From Myxococcales bacterium (GTDB lineage: Bacteria > Myxococcota > Myxococcia > Myxococcales > JAJYLH01), in assembly GCA_021787845.1 (NCBI GenBank), contig JAJYLH010000014.1, forward strand, positions 1-64,000: 64,000 bases of DNA. Reading direction: 5' to 3'. Positions within the stretch are counted from its first letter, which is position 1, and every line of letters begins with the position of its first letter. A model generated the notes under the pieces. It did not search any database, had not been told where the DNA came from, and saw nothing but the letters and a program-made list of their open reading frames with translations. The translations under genes and the position numbers were made by a program. This document shows positions 16,767 through 26,700 of this stretch, one piece after another.

Positions 16767-18640
16767 GAACATCTCGCCCGATGCCCAAGACAGTAGGTTG
16801 GACGGTCCCTCCGCGCGCAGCAGGCGCAGAGGGCGGCTGTCCGACGCTCCCTGGCGATGGCTGTGCCACGACGGACAGCCGGTCGCGTGTCCATTCCACG
16901 GCCATGCCCGTATCGTGGGCGACGGGACTGTCCATCCTACTGACCTTGCTGGTGCCAGGTGTCGCCCGTGCCCAATCGGTCGCCTGCAATGGCGTGGGCG
17001 CGTTCCCGTGCGGCAATCAGATCGGCACCGCGCAAATCCAGCCGGTGCCGCAGCTCCTCCAGCTCCAGGCGCGCGTGTCGGAGGCGACGCTGCCCATCGC
17101 CGCCGGGGTCTTCAACAAGCTCATCGTCGAGCTCAAGCACGGCGACGAGTTGCTCTGCTCGGAAGAGTTCCACGACGTGCGCATCACCAACAGCACCATC
17201 AACCTGGAGATCGGCCGCAACATGAACTGCGACCTGGCCGAGACCGTGGCGACGAACGAGGACCTCGCGCTCCAGATTTGCATCGGTGGGACCGACAAGT
17301 GCCTGCGGCCCATCGACCTCGGCACGGTGCCCTACGCGCTCAAGAGCACCTACGCGCTCCTCGCGCAACAGGCGCACGAGGCCGACCTCGCCGGTCAGGC
17401 CTACTACGCGCACCGCGCCGCAGCCGACCGGAACCTGGAGCTGAGCAAGGAGCTGGGCACCGGCTATTTCGACTTCTCGACGCCCGATTCCGCGCCCGAG
17501 CTCTACCCGAACCCGGCGGACTTCGCGCCGTTCGCTCACGGCGGCTTCATCACTTGGACGCCCGAGCATGAGACGGCGCCGACCCTTCACATCGCCGCTC
17601 GGGACGCGGTTCGTGACACGCCGGTGCCGCTGGACAAGCTGCTCCTCGAAGCGAACAGCACCGAGACCCTGGGGCGGCTGGTCGTCAAGGCCAATGGGTT
17701 GCAGGTGACCGGAGCGTCATCGATCGATGGCGCGACCACGGTCATCGGGATGCTCAGCGTGAACGCGCCCGCCAACGGCGATCCTTCCGGCCTGGATGTG
17801 CAGGGGCCCGGCAGGTTCACCGGCACCTTGGACGTGGGCGGGCCGATGACCGTCGACAGCGGCGGCCTCCACGTGACTGGGGACTCCGACATCGATGGAA
17901 GCTTGTCGGTCACCGGAGCGCTCACTTCGGGCCCGCTGACCGTCCAGACGGGTGGCGCGAACATCACCGGTGACTTGACGCTGACCGGCGACGCGGACAT
18001 CGGAGGAAACCTGACCGCCTCCACCGCGAGCTTCACCGGCCTCGACGTCGGCGCGACCGGCATGACCGTCAACGGTTCGCTCACCCTGAACGGCCCGGCC
18101 TCCTTCTCCAGCGCCGTCCCGATGACCAGTGTGCCCGGCGACTTCAACGTCCCGGGAACGCTCACCGCGGGCGCCTTCCAGATGAGCACGCCGGTGACGC
18201 TCCCCAGCGTGGCCGCGACCGGGACCATCGGCTCCGCGGGGAAGAATCCGAGCAGCGGCATGCCGTCCGGTTGGGCCGGCGTGCACACGCAGGACGTCCT
18301 CGCGGAGGGCAACGTCGGCGCCGGCCCGAGCGGTGGTCCAGCAAAGGCGTACATCGACAGTAGCAGCATTCACGCACAGAGCGCCGTCATCAATGGCGAC
18401 CTGCAGGTCGCGACGATCAACGGGGTTGTTCCGGGCCCGGGCGGATCGCGCTTTTACTGGACGAGTGGCGACTGCGCTGCCGGCGACGTGCCCATCTCGT
18501 ACAAGCCCGATTGTGAAGGCACGCTGGTCGGCGGGGCGTCCCTTTCAGGCAACCACTTTGATGTCTATTGTTCATCCCTCGATGGGTCGTCGAGCTATTG
18601 GGAGGCTACCACTACGGGTTGCCTCTCGGGGCTGTGGTAA
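16763..18640 (+). CDS. Fibre-like secreted protein, paralogue 1 of 3 (operon gene 3)
   Basis: 625 aa from the ATG overlapping the previous stop. The signal core GLSILLTLLVPGVARA ends at ~residue 70; residues 10-60 are encoded by a dispersed repeat (16791-16942). An internal ATG at 16904 would give a 23-aa signal but has no Shine-Dalgarno. The mature protein begins QSVACNG. It has a conserved head (~71-200), the LGTVPYALKSTYALLAQQA motif seen ahead of fibre stems, and a long stem of VTG/L-x-V-x-G repeats (~300-520) likely to be a beta-helix or trimeric fibre. A short unique tip (~565-625) ends GCLSGLW. Paralogues follow at 18738 and 20834. Probably exported and surface exposed. Confidence 0.8.
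   Translation: MRTSRPMPKTVGWTVPPRAAGAEGGCPTLPGDGCATTDSRSRVHSTAMPVSWATGLSILLTLLVPGVARAQSVACNGVGAFPCGNQIGTAQIQPVPQLLQLQARVSEATLPIAAGVFNKLIVELKHGDELLCSEEFHDVRITNSTINLEIGRNMNCDLAETVATNEDLALQICIGGTDKCLRPIDLGTVPYALKSTYALLAQQAHEADLAGQAYYAHRAAADRNLELSKELGTGYFDFSTPDSAPELYPNPADFAPFAHGGFITWTPEHETAPTLHIAARDAVRDTPVPLDKLLLEANSTETLGRLVVKANGLQVTGASSIDGATTVIGMLSVNAPANGDPSGLDVQGPGRFTGTLDVGGPMTVDSGGLHVTGDSDIDGSLSVTGALTSGPLTVQTGGANITGDLTLTGDADIGGNLTASTASFTGLDVGATGMTVNGSLTLNGPASFSSAVPMTSVPGDFNVPGTLTAGAFQMSTPVTLPSVAATGTIGSAGKNPSSGMPSGWAGVHTQDVLAEGNVGAGPSGGPAKAYIDSSSIHAQSAVINGDLQVATINGVVPGPGGSRFYWTSGDCAAGDVPISYKPDCEGTLVGGASLSGNHFDVYCSSLDGSSSYWEATTTGCLSGLW
16791..16942. repeat. Dispersed inverted-repeat element A, copy 1, inside a signal-peptide n-region
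   Basis: A 152-bp element with near-matching inverted termini: cagtaggttggacggtcc on the left and ggactgtccatcctactg on the right. Inside are ggctgtcc...ggacagccggtcgcg palindromes. It keeps the frame and encodes residues 10-60, including the GLSILL part of the hydrophobic core. Copies 2 and 3 are at 18766-18942 and 35338-35483. Confidence 0.8.
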
Positions 18641-18737
18641 CGAGATGAGGCCGATGCTCACTGCCGTGCTACGCCAGATTGCTCTTCCCGCGAGGGACAC
18701 GGTGCCCGGATCGTTGCATCCTCATCCGAGGTGCGCC

Positions 18738-20705
18738 ATGAGAACATCTGGGTTCTCCCCGCAGACAGCAGGTCGGACAGGCCGGCCTTGCGCCGCACGC
18801 GCGACGGCCAGCTATCCGACTGCCGGAGCGATCGGCGCGGAAGACCTCTCCTGCGATCGCTCTGGAAGGACGGACAGCCGGTCGCGTGTCCATTTCTTGG
18901 CCGTGCCGGGCCTTTGGGCGACCGGACTGTCCATCCTACTGGCCTTGCTCGCGCCACGGGCTGGCCGCGCGCAGTCGGTCTCATGCAACGGCACCGGCGA
19001 CTTCCCGTGCGGCTATCAGGTGTCGAACCTGGGAATCCAGCCGGCGCCGAACATCCTCAAGTTCCAAGCGCGCATTTCTCAGGCGAAGCTCCCCACGGGC
19101 AACGGTGTCTTCAAGGAGATCATCGTCGCGCTCAAGCGCGGCAACGAGACGCTCTGCACGGAAGAGCTCCACGACGTGAGCGTCTCCGACAGCACCCTCA
19201 ACCTGGAAATCGGCCGCAACATGGACTGCGAGCTGGACCAGGTGGTGGCCGCGAACCAGGACCTCGCGCTCCAGATTTGCATCGGCGGCGCCGACGACTG
19301 CCTGCGGCCGATTCCGCTCGGAACGACGCCTGATGCGCTCAAGAGCTCCTTTGCGGTCGAGGCTGTGCAGGCGCACTCGGCGGACGTCGCCGGCCTGGCG
19401 AACTACGCACAGCGGGCGACCGCGGACCGCGACATGACAGTACGCAAGGAGCTGGGGATCGGCTACTTCGACTTCAGCACCCCGGGCTCCGCGCCGAGCC
19501 TCTACCCGAACGCCTCGGATTTCGCGCCGTACGCGCAGGGAGGTTTTCTGACCTGGATGCCGATGCAGGAGACGGCGCCGACGCTGAGCATCGCCGCGCG
19601 CGACCCGGCTCATGACACGCCGATTGCGTTGAGCCGGCTGTTCCTCGAATCGAACGACACCGAGACCCTCGGACGCCTCGTCGTCAAGTCCAAGGGTGTC
19701 CTGGTCACCGGCGCATCATCGATCGATGGGGCGACCACCATCGTCGGGATGCTCACCGTGAATCCGCCGAGCGGCAGCAATCCTTCCCTGGCGGTGCAGG
19801 GGCCCGGCACCTTCGGCGGCACGTTGACGGTCGGCGGACCAGCGACGGTCGTCGGCGGTGGCCTCCACGTGACGGGGGATTCCGATGAAGCTGGAAACCT
19901 GTCGCTGACCGGAGCGCTCACCTCCGGGGGCCCGCTCACCGTGACGAGCGGAGGCGCGAACGTTACAGGAAACATGACGCTGATCGGCAACCTCGATGCA
20001 ACGGGGACCATCAACGCGCCGTCCGCGAGTGTCGACGGGCTTTCGGTCGGCGCGACGGGCGCGACCATCGCTGGCCCGCTGACGGTGAACGGGCAGCTCG
20101 TCATGTCCGGCGCCGCGTCGATGAGCGGCGTCTCCGGTGACTTCAACGTACCGGGCACGCTCACCGCAGGCGCGCTCAAGGTGACCGGAGGCACAACCGT
20201 GCCAGGGATCACGGCGACAGGGAACATCGGCGCCGGGGGGAAAGATCCGAACAGCGGCTATCCGTCCGGGTGGACCGGGGGCCTGCACACCAAAGATCTC
20301 TACGCCGAGGGCTCCATCGGCGTCGGGCCGACGGGTGGCGCGTACATGGACAACAGCGGCACGGTCCACGCGCAGAGCGGCAACATCTCCGGGAACCTCC
20401 AGGTCAGCACCGTCAACGGCAAGGTGCCCGGCTCCGGCAGCGGCCAGCAGGTGACGTTCTACTGGTCGACCAACTGTAGCACCTATATGGATCAGTATTG
20501 GGGGCCATCGAGCGTGTGCAGCTGCGGAAGCGACACGGCTGTCACTTTCAGCTTCGCCTCCGTGTACCCGCTCCACATCGTGTGGCAGCAGACGGCTAGC
20601 AGTTTCAATCTTCAGTGCACGGATCCCACCAACAGCGACTGGACCAAGAACGGTCACACCTGCGGCGCCCCCGCGATCGGGTGCATGCGCGGGCTGTTGC
20701 CATGA
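18738..20705 (+). CDS. Fibre-like secreted protein, paralogue 2 of 3 (operon gene 4)
   Basis: 655 aa. Same plan as its neighbours: head (QSVSCNGTGDFPCGYQ), LGTTPDALKSSFAVEAVQA, a long VTG/GG-rich stem with SIDGATTIVGMLTV, and a distinct Cys-containing tip (~575-655; CSTYMDQYWGPSSVCSC, ending IGCMRGLLP). Residues 10-68 come from the second copy of element A, so the hydrophobic core lies unusually late (~61-78). GTG and TTG codons just before the core are possible alternative starts. It starts 97 bp after the previous gene and shares the leader CCATGAGAACATCT with it, indicating tandem duplication. Confidence 0.8.
   Translation: MRTSGFSPQTAGRTGRPCAARATASYPTAGAIGAEDLSCDRSGRTDSRSRVHFLAVPGLWATGLSILLALLAPRAGRAQSVSCNGTGDFPCGYQVSNLGIQPAPNILKFQARISQAKLPTGNGVFKEIIVALKRGNETLCTEELHDVSVSDSTLNLEIGRNMDCELDQVVAANQDLALQICIGGADDCLRPIPLGTTPDALKSSFAVEAVQAHSADVAGLANYAQRATADRDMTVRKELGIGYFDFSTPGSAPSLYPNASDFAPYAQGGFLTWMPMQETAPTLSIAARDPAHDTPIALSRLFLESNDTETLGRLVVKSKGVLVTGASSIDGATTIVGMLTVNPPSGSNPSLAVQGPGTFGGTLTVGGPATVVGGGLHVTGDSDEAGNLSLTGALTSGGPLTVTSGGANVTGNMTLIGNLDATGTINAPSASVDGLSVGATGATIAGPLTVNGQLVMSGAASMSGVSGDFNVPGTLTAGALKVTGGTTVPGITATGNIGAGGKDPNSGYPSGWTGGLHTKDLYAEGSIGVGPTGGAYMDNSGTVHAQSGNISGNLQVSTVNGKVPGSGSGQQVTFYWSTNCSTYMDQYWGPSSVCSCGSDTAVTFSFASVYPLHIVWQQTASSFNLQCTDPTNSDWTKNGHTCGAPAIGCMRGLLP
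18766..18942. repeat. Dispersed inverted-repeat element A, copy 2, inside a signal-peptide n-region
   Basis: A 177-bp copy. The right end (ggactgtccatcctactg) is identical to copy 1 and the left end is diverged (cagcaggtcggacagg). It stays open in the reading frame of the host gene and provides residues 10-68. Confidence 0.75.
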
Positions 20706-20833
20706 CTGAGGACCGGGCCGATGCCCTCCGCCTTCCGCCTCATCCGTCGTGCAAGCGCCGCGTCGGCAGCGGCCGTGAAGGATGGGATCGTGTACGTGGG
20801 GCCCTTCGCTCCGCCGACCACTCTGGGTGCACC

Positions 20834-23035
20834 ATGAGAATCACGCTGGCGTTGCTTTCTCTTTGCGCGGTCCTTCTCGCGGCCGGCGCCGCCCGCGCGC
20901 AGTCGGTCTTCTGCGACGGCGCGGGCGACTTCCCGTGCGGATACCGGATCTCGAATGTGCAGATCCAGCCGGCACCGCTCCTGTTCAACTTCCAGGTGCG
21001 CCTGTCCCAGGCCAAGCTTCCCTTGGGCGACACCATCTTGAGCAGGGTCGTCGTCAAGATCAAGCGCGGCGCCGAGACGCTCTGCACGGAGGATTTCCAT
21101 AACGTGCGGGTCTCGTACAGCACCATCAACCTGGTGATCGGACACAACATCGATTGCGACCTGAACCATGTGGTGGCCACGAACGAGGATCTCGCGTTCC
21201 AGGCTTGCGTCGGTGGGACCGGCAACTGTCTGAGGCCGGTCGCGTTTGGAACGGTGCCCTATTCGCTCAAGAGCTCGTACGCGGCCCTCGCGCAACAGGC
21301 ACAGGTAGTCGACATCGCCGACGAGGCGAACTACGCGGAGCGCTTCAGCGCCGACCGCGACATGCTCCTGCGCAGGGAGATCGAGACGGGTTACTTCGAC
21401 ATGAGCACGCCCGCCTCAGCGCCCAGCCTCTACGCGAATCCGACCGACTTCGCGCCGTTCGCCAACGGAGGCTTTCTGACTTGGACGCCGTTGCACGAGA
21501 GCGCGCCCACGCTGCACATTTCCGCCCGCGACGCGGCCCGAGACACTCCGGTCCCGCTGGACAGATTGCTCCTCGAATCGAACGACACCGAAACCCTGGG
21601 CAACCTGGTCGTGAAATCCAACGGGATGCAGGTCACCGGAGCGTCGTCGATCAACAGTGCGACCACCATCCTTGGAATGCTCACCGTGAATTCGCGCAGC
21701 GATGGCGGCCTCTCGGGCCTGAAGGTGCAGGGGACCGGCACCATCAGCGGCACGTTGGATGTCGGCGGGGCGGCGACGATCGCCAGTGGCGGCGTTCACG
21801 CCGTTGGCGATTCCGATGAGACCGGGAGCTTGTCGGTCACCGGGGCGCTCACCTCTGGAGGCCCCCTCACCGTCTCGACCAGCGGCGGGCACATCACAGG
21901 AGACCTCACGCTCAGCGGCGACCTGAACGCCTCGGGATCTGTCAGCGCGCCAGCGGCGAGCTTCGATGACCTTACTGTTGGCTCGACGGGTGCGACCATC
22001 AACGGTCCGATCACGGTGACCGGCCAGGTCTCCATCCCCGGCGGCGTCTCGATGAGCGGCGTGACCGGCGACTTCAACGTTCCGGGCACGCTCACGGCCG
22101 GTGCCCTCCAGGTGAGCGGGGCGACGACCTTGGCCAGCGCGTCCTTGAGCGGCAACCTCGGCAGCGCGGGGAAGGACCCGAACACTGGCTATCCGACCGG
22201 ATGGACCGGCGGCCTGCACACGCAGGATGTCTACGCGGAGGGCTCCATCGGCGTCGGGCCGAGCGGCGGGCCGGCGAGAGCGTACATCGACAGCGGTGGC
22301 ACGATCCAGGCGCAGAAGGCCGTCATCGCCAACAACCTGCAGGTCGGGACGATCAACGGACACGCGCCTGGGAGCGGAGGCAGTGGGATGAGCGTGCAAT
22401 GGCAGAGCTGCCAACAGGGCTCCAGCCAGTGCTATTGCAACAACGGCGGCGAGGCTATCGCCTTCGCGTGGAGTGGGCCGGTTTACAGCGGGTCAGACCG
22501 GGGCGGTGACATCAACACCGATTATCAAATCCCGAGCAACGGCTCGGCGTGGCAGTACCAATGTGGGGCTTACTTTCCCCAGGGCACGTGGGGGTACTGG
22601 AACGGCGCCGCATGCTCGGGCCCGGAGATTGCCTGCCTCGCTGGAGCAAATGTGCTGCCGACATGCACCTTGCCGAGCGGCACCTATTCTGGGGCATGCA
22701 CCAACTGCTCCGTCTCGGGCTCGGGCTGTTCGCTGCTGTCGTGCCAATGCGCGGACACATACGGCTCGTACCACGGGACCTCGCTCGGGCTGCCGTGTTA
22801 CGCGGACATCGCGGACTGCAACGGCAACCTGACCTGTGGGTCTTGTGCGCCCCCGCCGACCTGCAGCGCGCCGAGCGGCACCTATTCTGCGACCTGCACC
22901 GGCTGCTCCGTCTCGGGCTGCACGCTGTCGTGTTCCTGCAAGGACGTAAACGGCGTCTACCACTCGGCCTCGCTCGCGCTGCCGTGTAACTCCGCCTCGA
23001 ACTGCAACGGCAGCCTGGTCTGTGGGTTCTGTTGA
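20834..23035 (+). CDS. Fibre-like secreted protein, paralogue 3 of 3, with two cyanovirin-N-like lectin domains (operon gene 5)
   Basis: 733 aa with an ordinary 22-aa signal (MRITLALLSLCAVLLAAGAA, then RA). This copy lacks the n-region repeat and shows the ancestral start. Head and stem align with the two upstream paralogues (LGDTILSRVVVKIKRG, FGTVPYSLKSSYAALAQQA). The tip region (~515-605) ends PEIACLAG like the other tips, but is extended by two tandem ~60-aa domains (~610-672 and 673-733). Each has the CVNH pattern: PSGTYSATC, (N/G)CSVSG, tL-x-C-x-C, Y-H-x-x-S-L-x-LPC, then DCNGNL or NCNGSL and C. CVNH domains bind high-mannose glycans, so this fibre probably recognises carbohydrate. Confidence 0.82.
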   Translation: MRITLALLSLCAVLLAAGAARAQSVFCDGAGDFPCGYRISNVQIQPAPLLFNFQVRLSQAKLPLGDTILSRVVVKIKRGAETLCTEDFHNVRVSYSTINLVIGHNIDCDLNHVVATNEDLAFQACVGGTGNCLRPVAFGTVPYSLKSSYAALAQQAQVVDIADEANYAERFSADRDMLLRREIETGYFDMSTPASAPSLYANPTDFAPFANGGFLTWTPLHESAPTLHISARDAARDTPVPLDRLLLESNDTETLGNLVVKSNGMQVTGASSINSATTILGMLTVNSRSDGGLSGLKVQGTGTISGTLDVGGAATIASGGVHAVGDSDETGSLSVTGALTSGGPLTVSTSGGHITGDLTLSGDLNASGSVSAPAASFDDLTVGSTGATINGPITVTGQVSIPGGVSMSGVTGDFNVPGTLTAGALQVSGATTLASASLSGNLGSAGKDPNTGYPTGWTGGLHTQDVYAEGSIGVGPSGGPARAYIDSGGTIQAQKAVIANNLQVGTINGHAPGSGGSGMSVQWQSCQQGSSQCYCNNGGEAIAFAWSGPVYSGSDRGGDINTDYQIPSNGSAWQYQCGAYFPQGTWGYWNGAACSGPEIACLAGANVLPTCTLPSGTYSGACTNCSVSGSGCSLLSCQCADTYGSYHGTSLGLPCYADIADCNGNLTCGSCAPPPTCSAPSGTYSATCTGCSVSGCTLSCSCKDVNGVYHSASLALPCNSASNCNGSLVCGFC

Positions 23036-23122
23036 CATGACATCATCGACGCCACGATGGAACGTCTGCGCCGGGGGCCTCTCGCGGTCCCGCAGGGACC
23101 CACGTACTTGAGGACTAAGCCG

Positions 23123-23743
23123 ATGCTCACCTCACGCCATCCCGCTATTCTCGCCTCCGCCGCGCTCGCGCTGGCGCTCGCTGCGTGCTCGAAGCCCGCG
23201 CCCGCTCATCCTGAGGGGCTCCCCTCCGCTCATCCTGGGCGCTCCACCCCCGCTCATCCTGAGCGCTCCACCCCCGCTCATCCTGAGCGCAGTCGAAGGA
23301 CGCCGGCGAACGCCATCGAGCATCTGCCGCCGGTGCTGGGCCTTCAACCGCAACCCACGGTGGTCGATGGCGAGGTGGCCGTCACGATCAGCTACGCCCG
23401 CCCGGCCGACGAGCCCGCGCCGCGGCTGGCCGAATTCCATTTCCAGGTCGGCTCCGGGCTCACCTTCGTGCGCGCCGAACCGCTCGACGCCGTGGTCAAG
23501 GCGGGCAAGCAGCTCGTCGCGCAGGTGCATCCTGGCAACGTCTTGCGGCTTCTCATCTTCTCCACCGCGAACCTGAACACGCTGGACAGCGGACCTCTCG
23601 CGACGCTCGTCTTTCAGCGCACCGGCACCGGACCGACGACCCTCGACCTGCTCGACCAGCGGCCCATCTTCGCGCCGCCCGAGGCCGACCTCGCCGTCGG
23701 GCCGCTCGGTGAAATCTCCGTCCACGCGGAGGCTAAGCCATGA
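23123..23743 (+). CDS. Cohesin-like lipoprotein with AHPERSTP repeat (operon gene 6)
   Basis: 206 aa. The ATG lies after TTGAGGACTAAGCCG. Lipobox LAAC at ~22. Immediately after the lipidated Cys come four 8-aa repeats (AHPEGLPS, AHPGRSTP, AHPERSTP, AHPERSRR) encoded by 24-bp copies of a dispersed repeat. Residues ~75-206 form a cohesin-like sandwich: VDGEVAVTISYARP, EFHFQVGSGLTFVRAEPLD, NVLRLLIFS, LDSGPLATLVFQRTG. Many type I cohesins show this SG-x-L-x-T-L-x-F pattern. The stop overlaps the next start (ATGA), coupling it to the protein carrying a dockerin-like motif. Assignment is by pattern only. Confidence 0.72.
   Translation: MLTSRHPAILASAALALALAACSKPAPAHPEGLPSAHPGRSTPAHPERSTPAHPERSRRTPANAIEHLPPVLGLQPQPTVVDGEVAVTISYARPADEPAPRLAEFHFQVGSGLTFVRAEPLDAVVKAGKQLVAQVHPGNVLRLLIFSTANLNTLDSGPLATLVFQRTGTGPTTLDLLDQRPIFAPPEADLAVGPLGEISVHAEAKP
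23205..23302. repeat. Four 24-bp in-frame repeats (TCATCCTGAG family)
   Basis: Period 24 bp with core gctcatcctgagcgctccac. It is the same dispersed sequence as in the gap at 3027-3105. As eight codons it keeps frame whatever the copy number, so repeat-number change would alter linker length without frameshift. Confidence 0.85.
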
Positions 23744-26700
23744 AACGGGACTGTCACTTGTCTCCCGGGCATGTTTCAGTGCCTATTTCCGCTCATCCTG
23801 AGGGGAGGCCGACGGTTCTTGGTCGGCCGGACTCGAAGGATGAGCGTTGGCGCAAACCGCCCGGCCTTGGAGTCCGCTCGCAAAGGGCGCTCGCTCCCCT
23901 CAGGACGAGCGGTTTGCTGAGCCTCGATGAAGTCCACAGCCCCTCGCTGGCGTGTCGAGCGTTCAGCTACGGTATCTTCGCCTTGGTGCTCCTCTTCGCT
24001 AGCGTCGCCCGCGCTGGGGACGGCACGACGACGAGCGTTCCCAACGAGTGTACGTCCGCCGGGGGCACCGGCATGGGCTGCGGGACCGACGCCCAGTGCG
24101 CCAACAACGCCTACGCGACGAGGTGTGTGCAGCTCGTCGCCGGTGACGCCACGAGCCGCCACTGCGAAATCCCTTGCGACTCCGACACCGGGACCGCCGT
24201 CGAGTCGGAGTGCGCCGTCGGCGAGACCTGCGTCACCGCGGGCGGCGACGGCTCTCACTACTGCCAGGCATCCCGGTTCCGCGTCGATTTGAACCTCGTC
24301 GACCTTGCGATCACCGACTTCCTGACCGGCAACCAGCCGCTCTTGGGCAGTGACGATCAGTGCTCGCTGGAGGCGAACCTCGACAAGCTCCTCGATCAGA
24401 ACGGCGACGGCAAGTTCGACATCTTCGACATGGATCTGATCATCCAGGCGCTCCTCGACGAGCCGAAGTGCGACCCGACGACCGGCACCTGTCCGTCGGA
24501 CGACTTGGTCTTCTGCAACGCCGACTCGGACTGCGGCTCCGGGCTCCACTGCGACACGAGCCGCAACGTCTGCGAGCGCGAGTGCGGCCTCGTCGCGAGC
24601 CGCGAGATGGGTTTCGCCGACATCGATCGCCAGTGCGCCGAGCCGTTGACGACCTGCGACTACAGCAAGGGCACCTGCGTCCCGGTCGACCTGTCGCAAA
24701 CGAGCTGCCAGGTGGACCAGGAGTGTCCCGCCGGCGCCTACTGCTTCCTCGGCCAGTGCGCGCCGCTGTGTTACCGCAGCATCGACTGTCCGGGCTCCGA
24801 CTGGTACTGCACCGACAACAACCGCTGCCGCACGCTGCCCTCGCCCAACGCCCAGCCCGGCTTCGTCTTCATTCCGAAGAACTACGCGCTCCTCTTCGGG
24901 GAGCCGGCCGTCTCGCTCAACGATGTCCAGACCGACTCGTCGGACCCGATCCTCATCATGGACCTCATCACCAAGCGGCAGGTGGCGACGAACCCCTCCG
25001 TCAGCTTCGGCTATCGGGTCGAGGTCACCTACAATCTCAAGGACGATCCGAAGTGTCGCCAGGACCCGTCGCAGTGGTCCGACGCCGACCGGGCCGACTG
25101 CATCCTCGGCGATGACAAGCACTTCGTGATGCCGGTCGCTCCGTTCGGGACCGTGTTCGCCGTCGGAAATCCGAAGATGCCGGTCAGCCTCGACCCGGTC
25201 GCGGCGAGCCACCTGACTCCGGGCAAGTACTCTGCGAACTTCCGCGTCATCTTCGACAACGGCAGCTCCGACTCGTTCCAGGTGCTCTACGAAAAGACGA
25301 CGCCCTCCGGCGAGTACACCGGCACCTACTCGGTGGCGCTGGGCGGCGCGGACAACAACCTCGCGCCGAACCTGCCGCTGAACCTGGCGATGAAGCTGCA
25401 CATCGAGGACACCCAGGAGTCCTGGACCCAGCTCCTCGAGGATCAAGGCATCCAGGCGACTTCGCAGGACTACACGAACCTCTCCAGCGGCTACGTGGTC
25501 AAGGGTCTCGTCCACGGCGACCAGTCCCTGGCCTTCGCCAACACCACCGATCCGACCGGCAAGAACGAGATTCCCCTGACTGGGCTCTACTCGCCCGAGC
25601 TGGGATGGATGCGCCTGTTGTGGATCGTGGACCTGCCAGCGGGCTTCTGCGTCGACGAGAACGGCGTCTGTCCCTCGACCGGCGCCACGACCAACCTGGT
25701 CGCGGACAACGTCTTCGGCCGTCGCATCCGGCGCGTCGTGCAGCTTTTCGGAACCTATGACGACGCGGCCAAGCGCTTCTACGGCATCTACCGCGAGGCC
25801 ATCAGCGGCCTCGTCCCGCAGGCGACCGACCTGACGCTGAATGGCAGCTTCCTCTTGACTCAGGCTGTCCACGACGAGTCGGATTTCGATGTCGGTCCGG
25901 TGCTCCCGGCCGATGCGCCGGCGACGGTTTCGTATCCCGCCGTCGACGTGGTCACGTCCGAGCTCGATCAAGAGATCGAGACGGCGTGCGGCGCGGTGGT
26001 GGCCGAAGGTGCCGCAGCGGATGCGAGCGCGACCGCCGTGACGAACGCCAAGGACGCGCAGACCGCGCAAGCGAAGTTGGCCTCTCAAACCGCGTTGACG
26101 AGCTACCTGGCGAGCCTGGCTTCCGGCGGCTCGGCGGTCTTTCCGAAGCTGGTTTCGTTCGAGCAGCAGATCAGCGACGCGCTGGCCGCGCTGGGCACCA
26201 ACGGCACCTCCGGGAACGGCGTCGGCCCGTCGGCGGCGTCCAACGACACGCTTTCCATCTACGACTTCCTCTCGGGTCAAATCACGATTTGCGGCACGGA
26301 CCAGAACCAGGGACCGGAGTCGACGCCGACGCCGGCCTGCATCGACGAGAACGTCGCCGAGTGCGGGCTCGCGCTCTACCGCCGGGCCATCGTGGGCGGC
26401 TGGGTGCCGCCGTTCGCCACCAGCGACACCGGCAACCACCAGCTCTTCTGCTCGCAGACGCTTCCGACCGCGGACTGCGAGAACACGCAGAATCAGGCCC
26501 TCGAGGCGCTCCACGAGTACACCCGCTTCGACCAGCAGCTCGCCCAGGCGCGCAAGTTCCAAGCGGACCACGACCTCTCCGATGCGTTCTACGCGCTCTA
26601 CCGCAACCAGGTGAACCCGTTCGGCAAGGGCGAGGCGCTGTCCTTCAAGCAGGAGAAGCTCGAGTCGTCGGTGCAGTTCTACAACGAGCTCTTGGAGAAC

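Noticed and set aside
16763-23035. Shufflon-type tip switching among fibre paralogues
   Set aside because: No site-specific recombinase or short inverted crossover sites at stem/tip borders were found; simple divergence explains the data.
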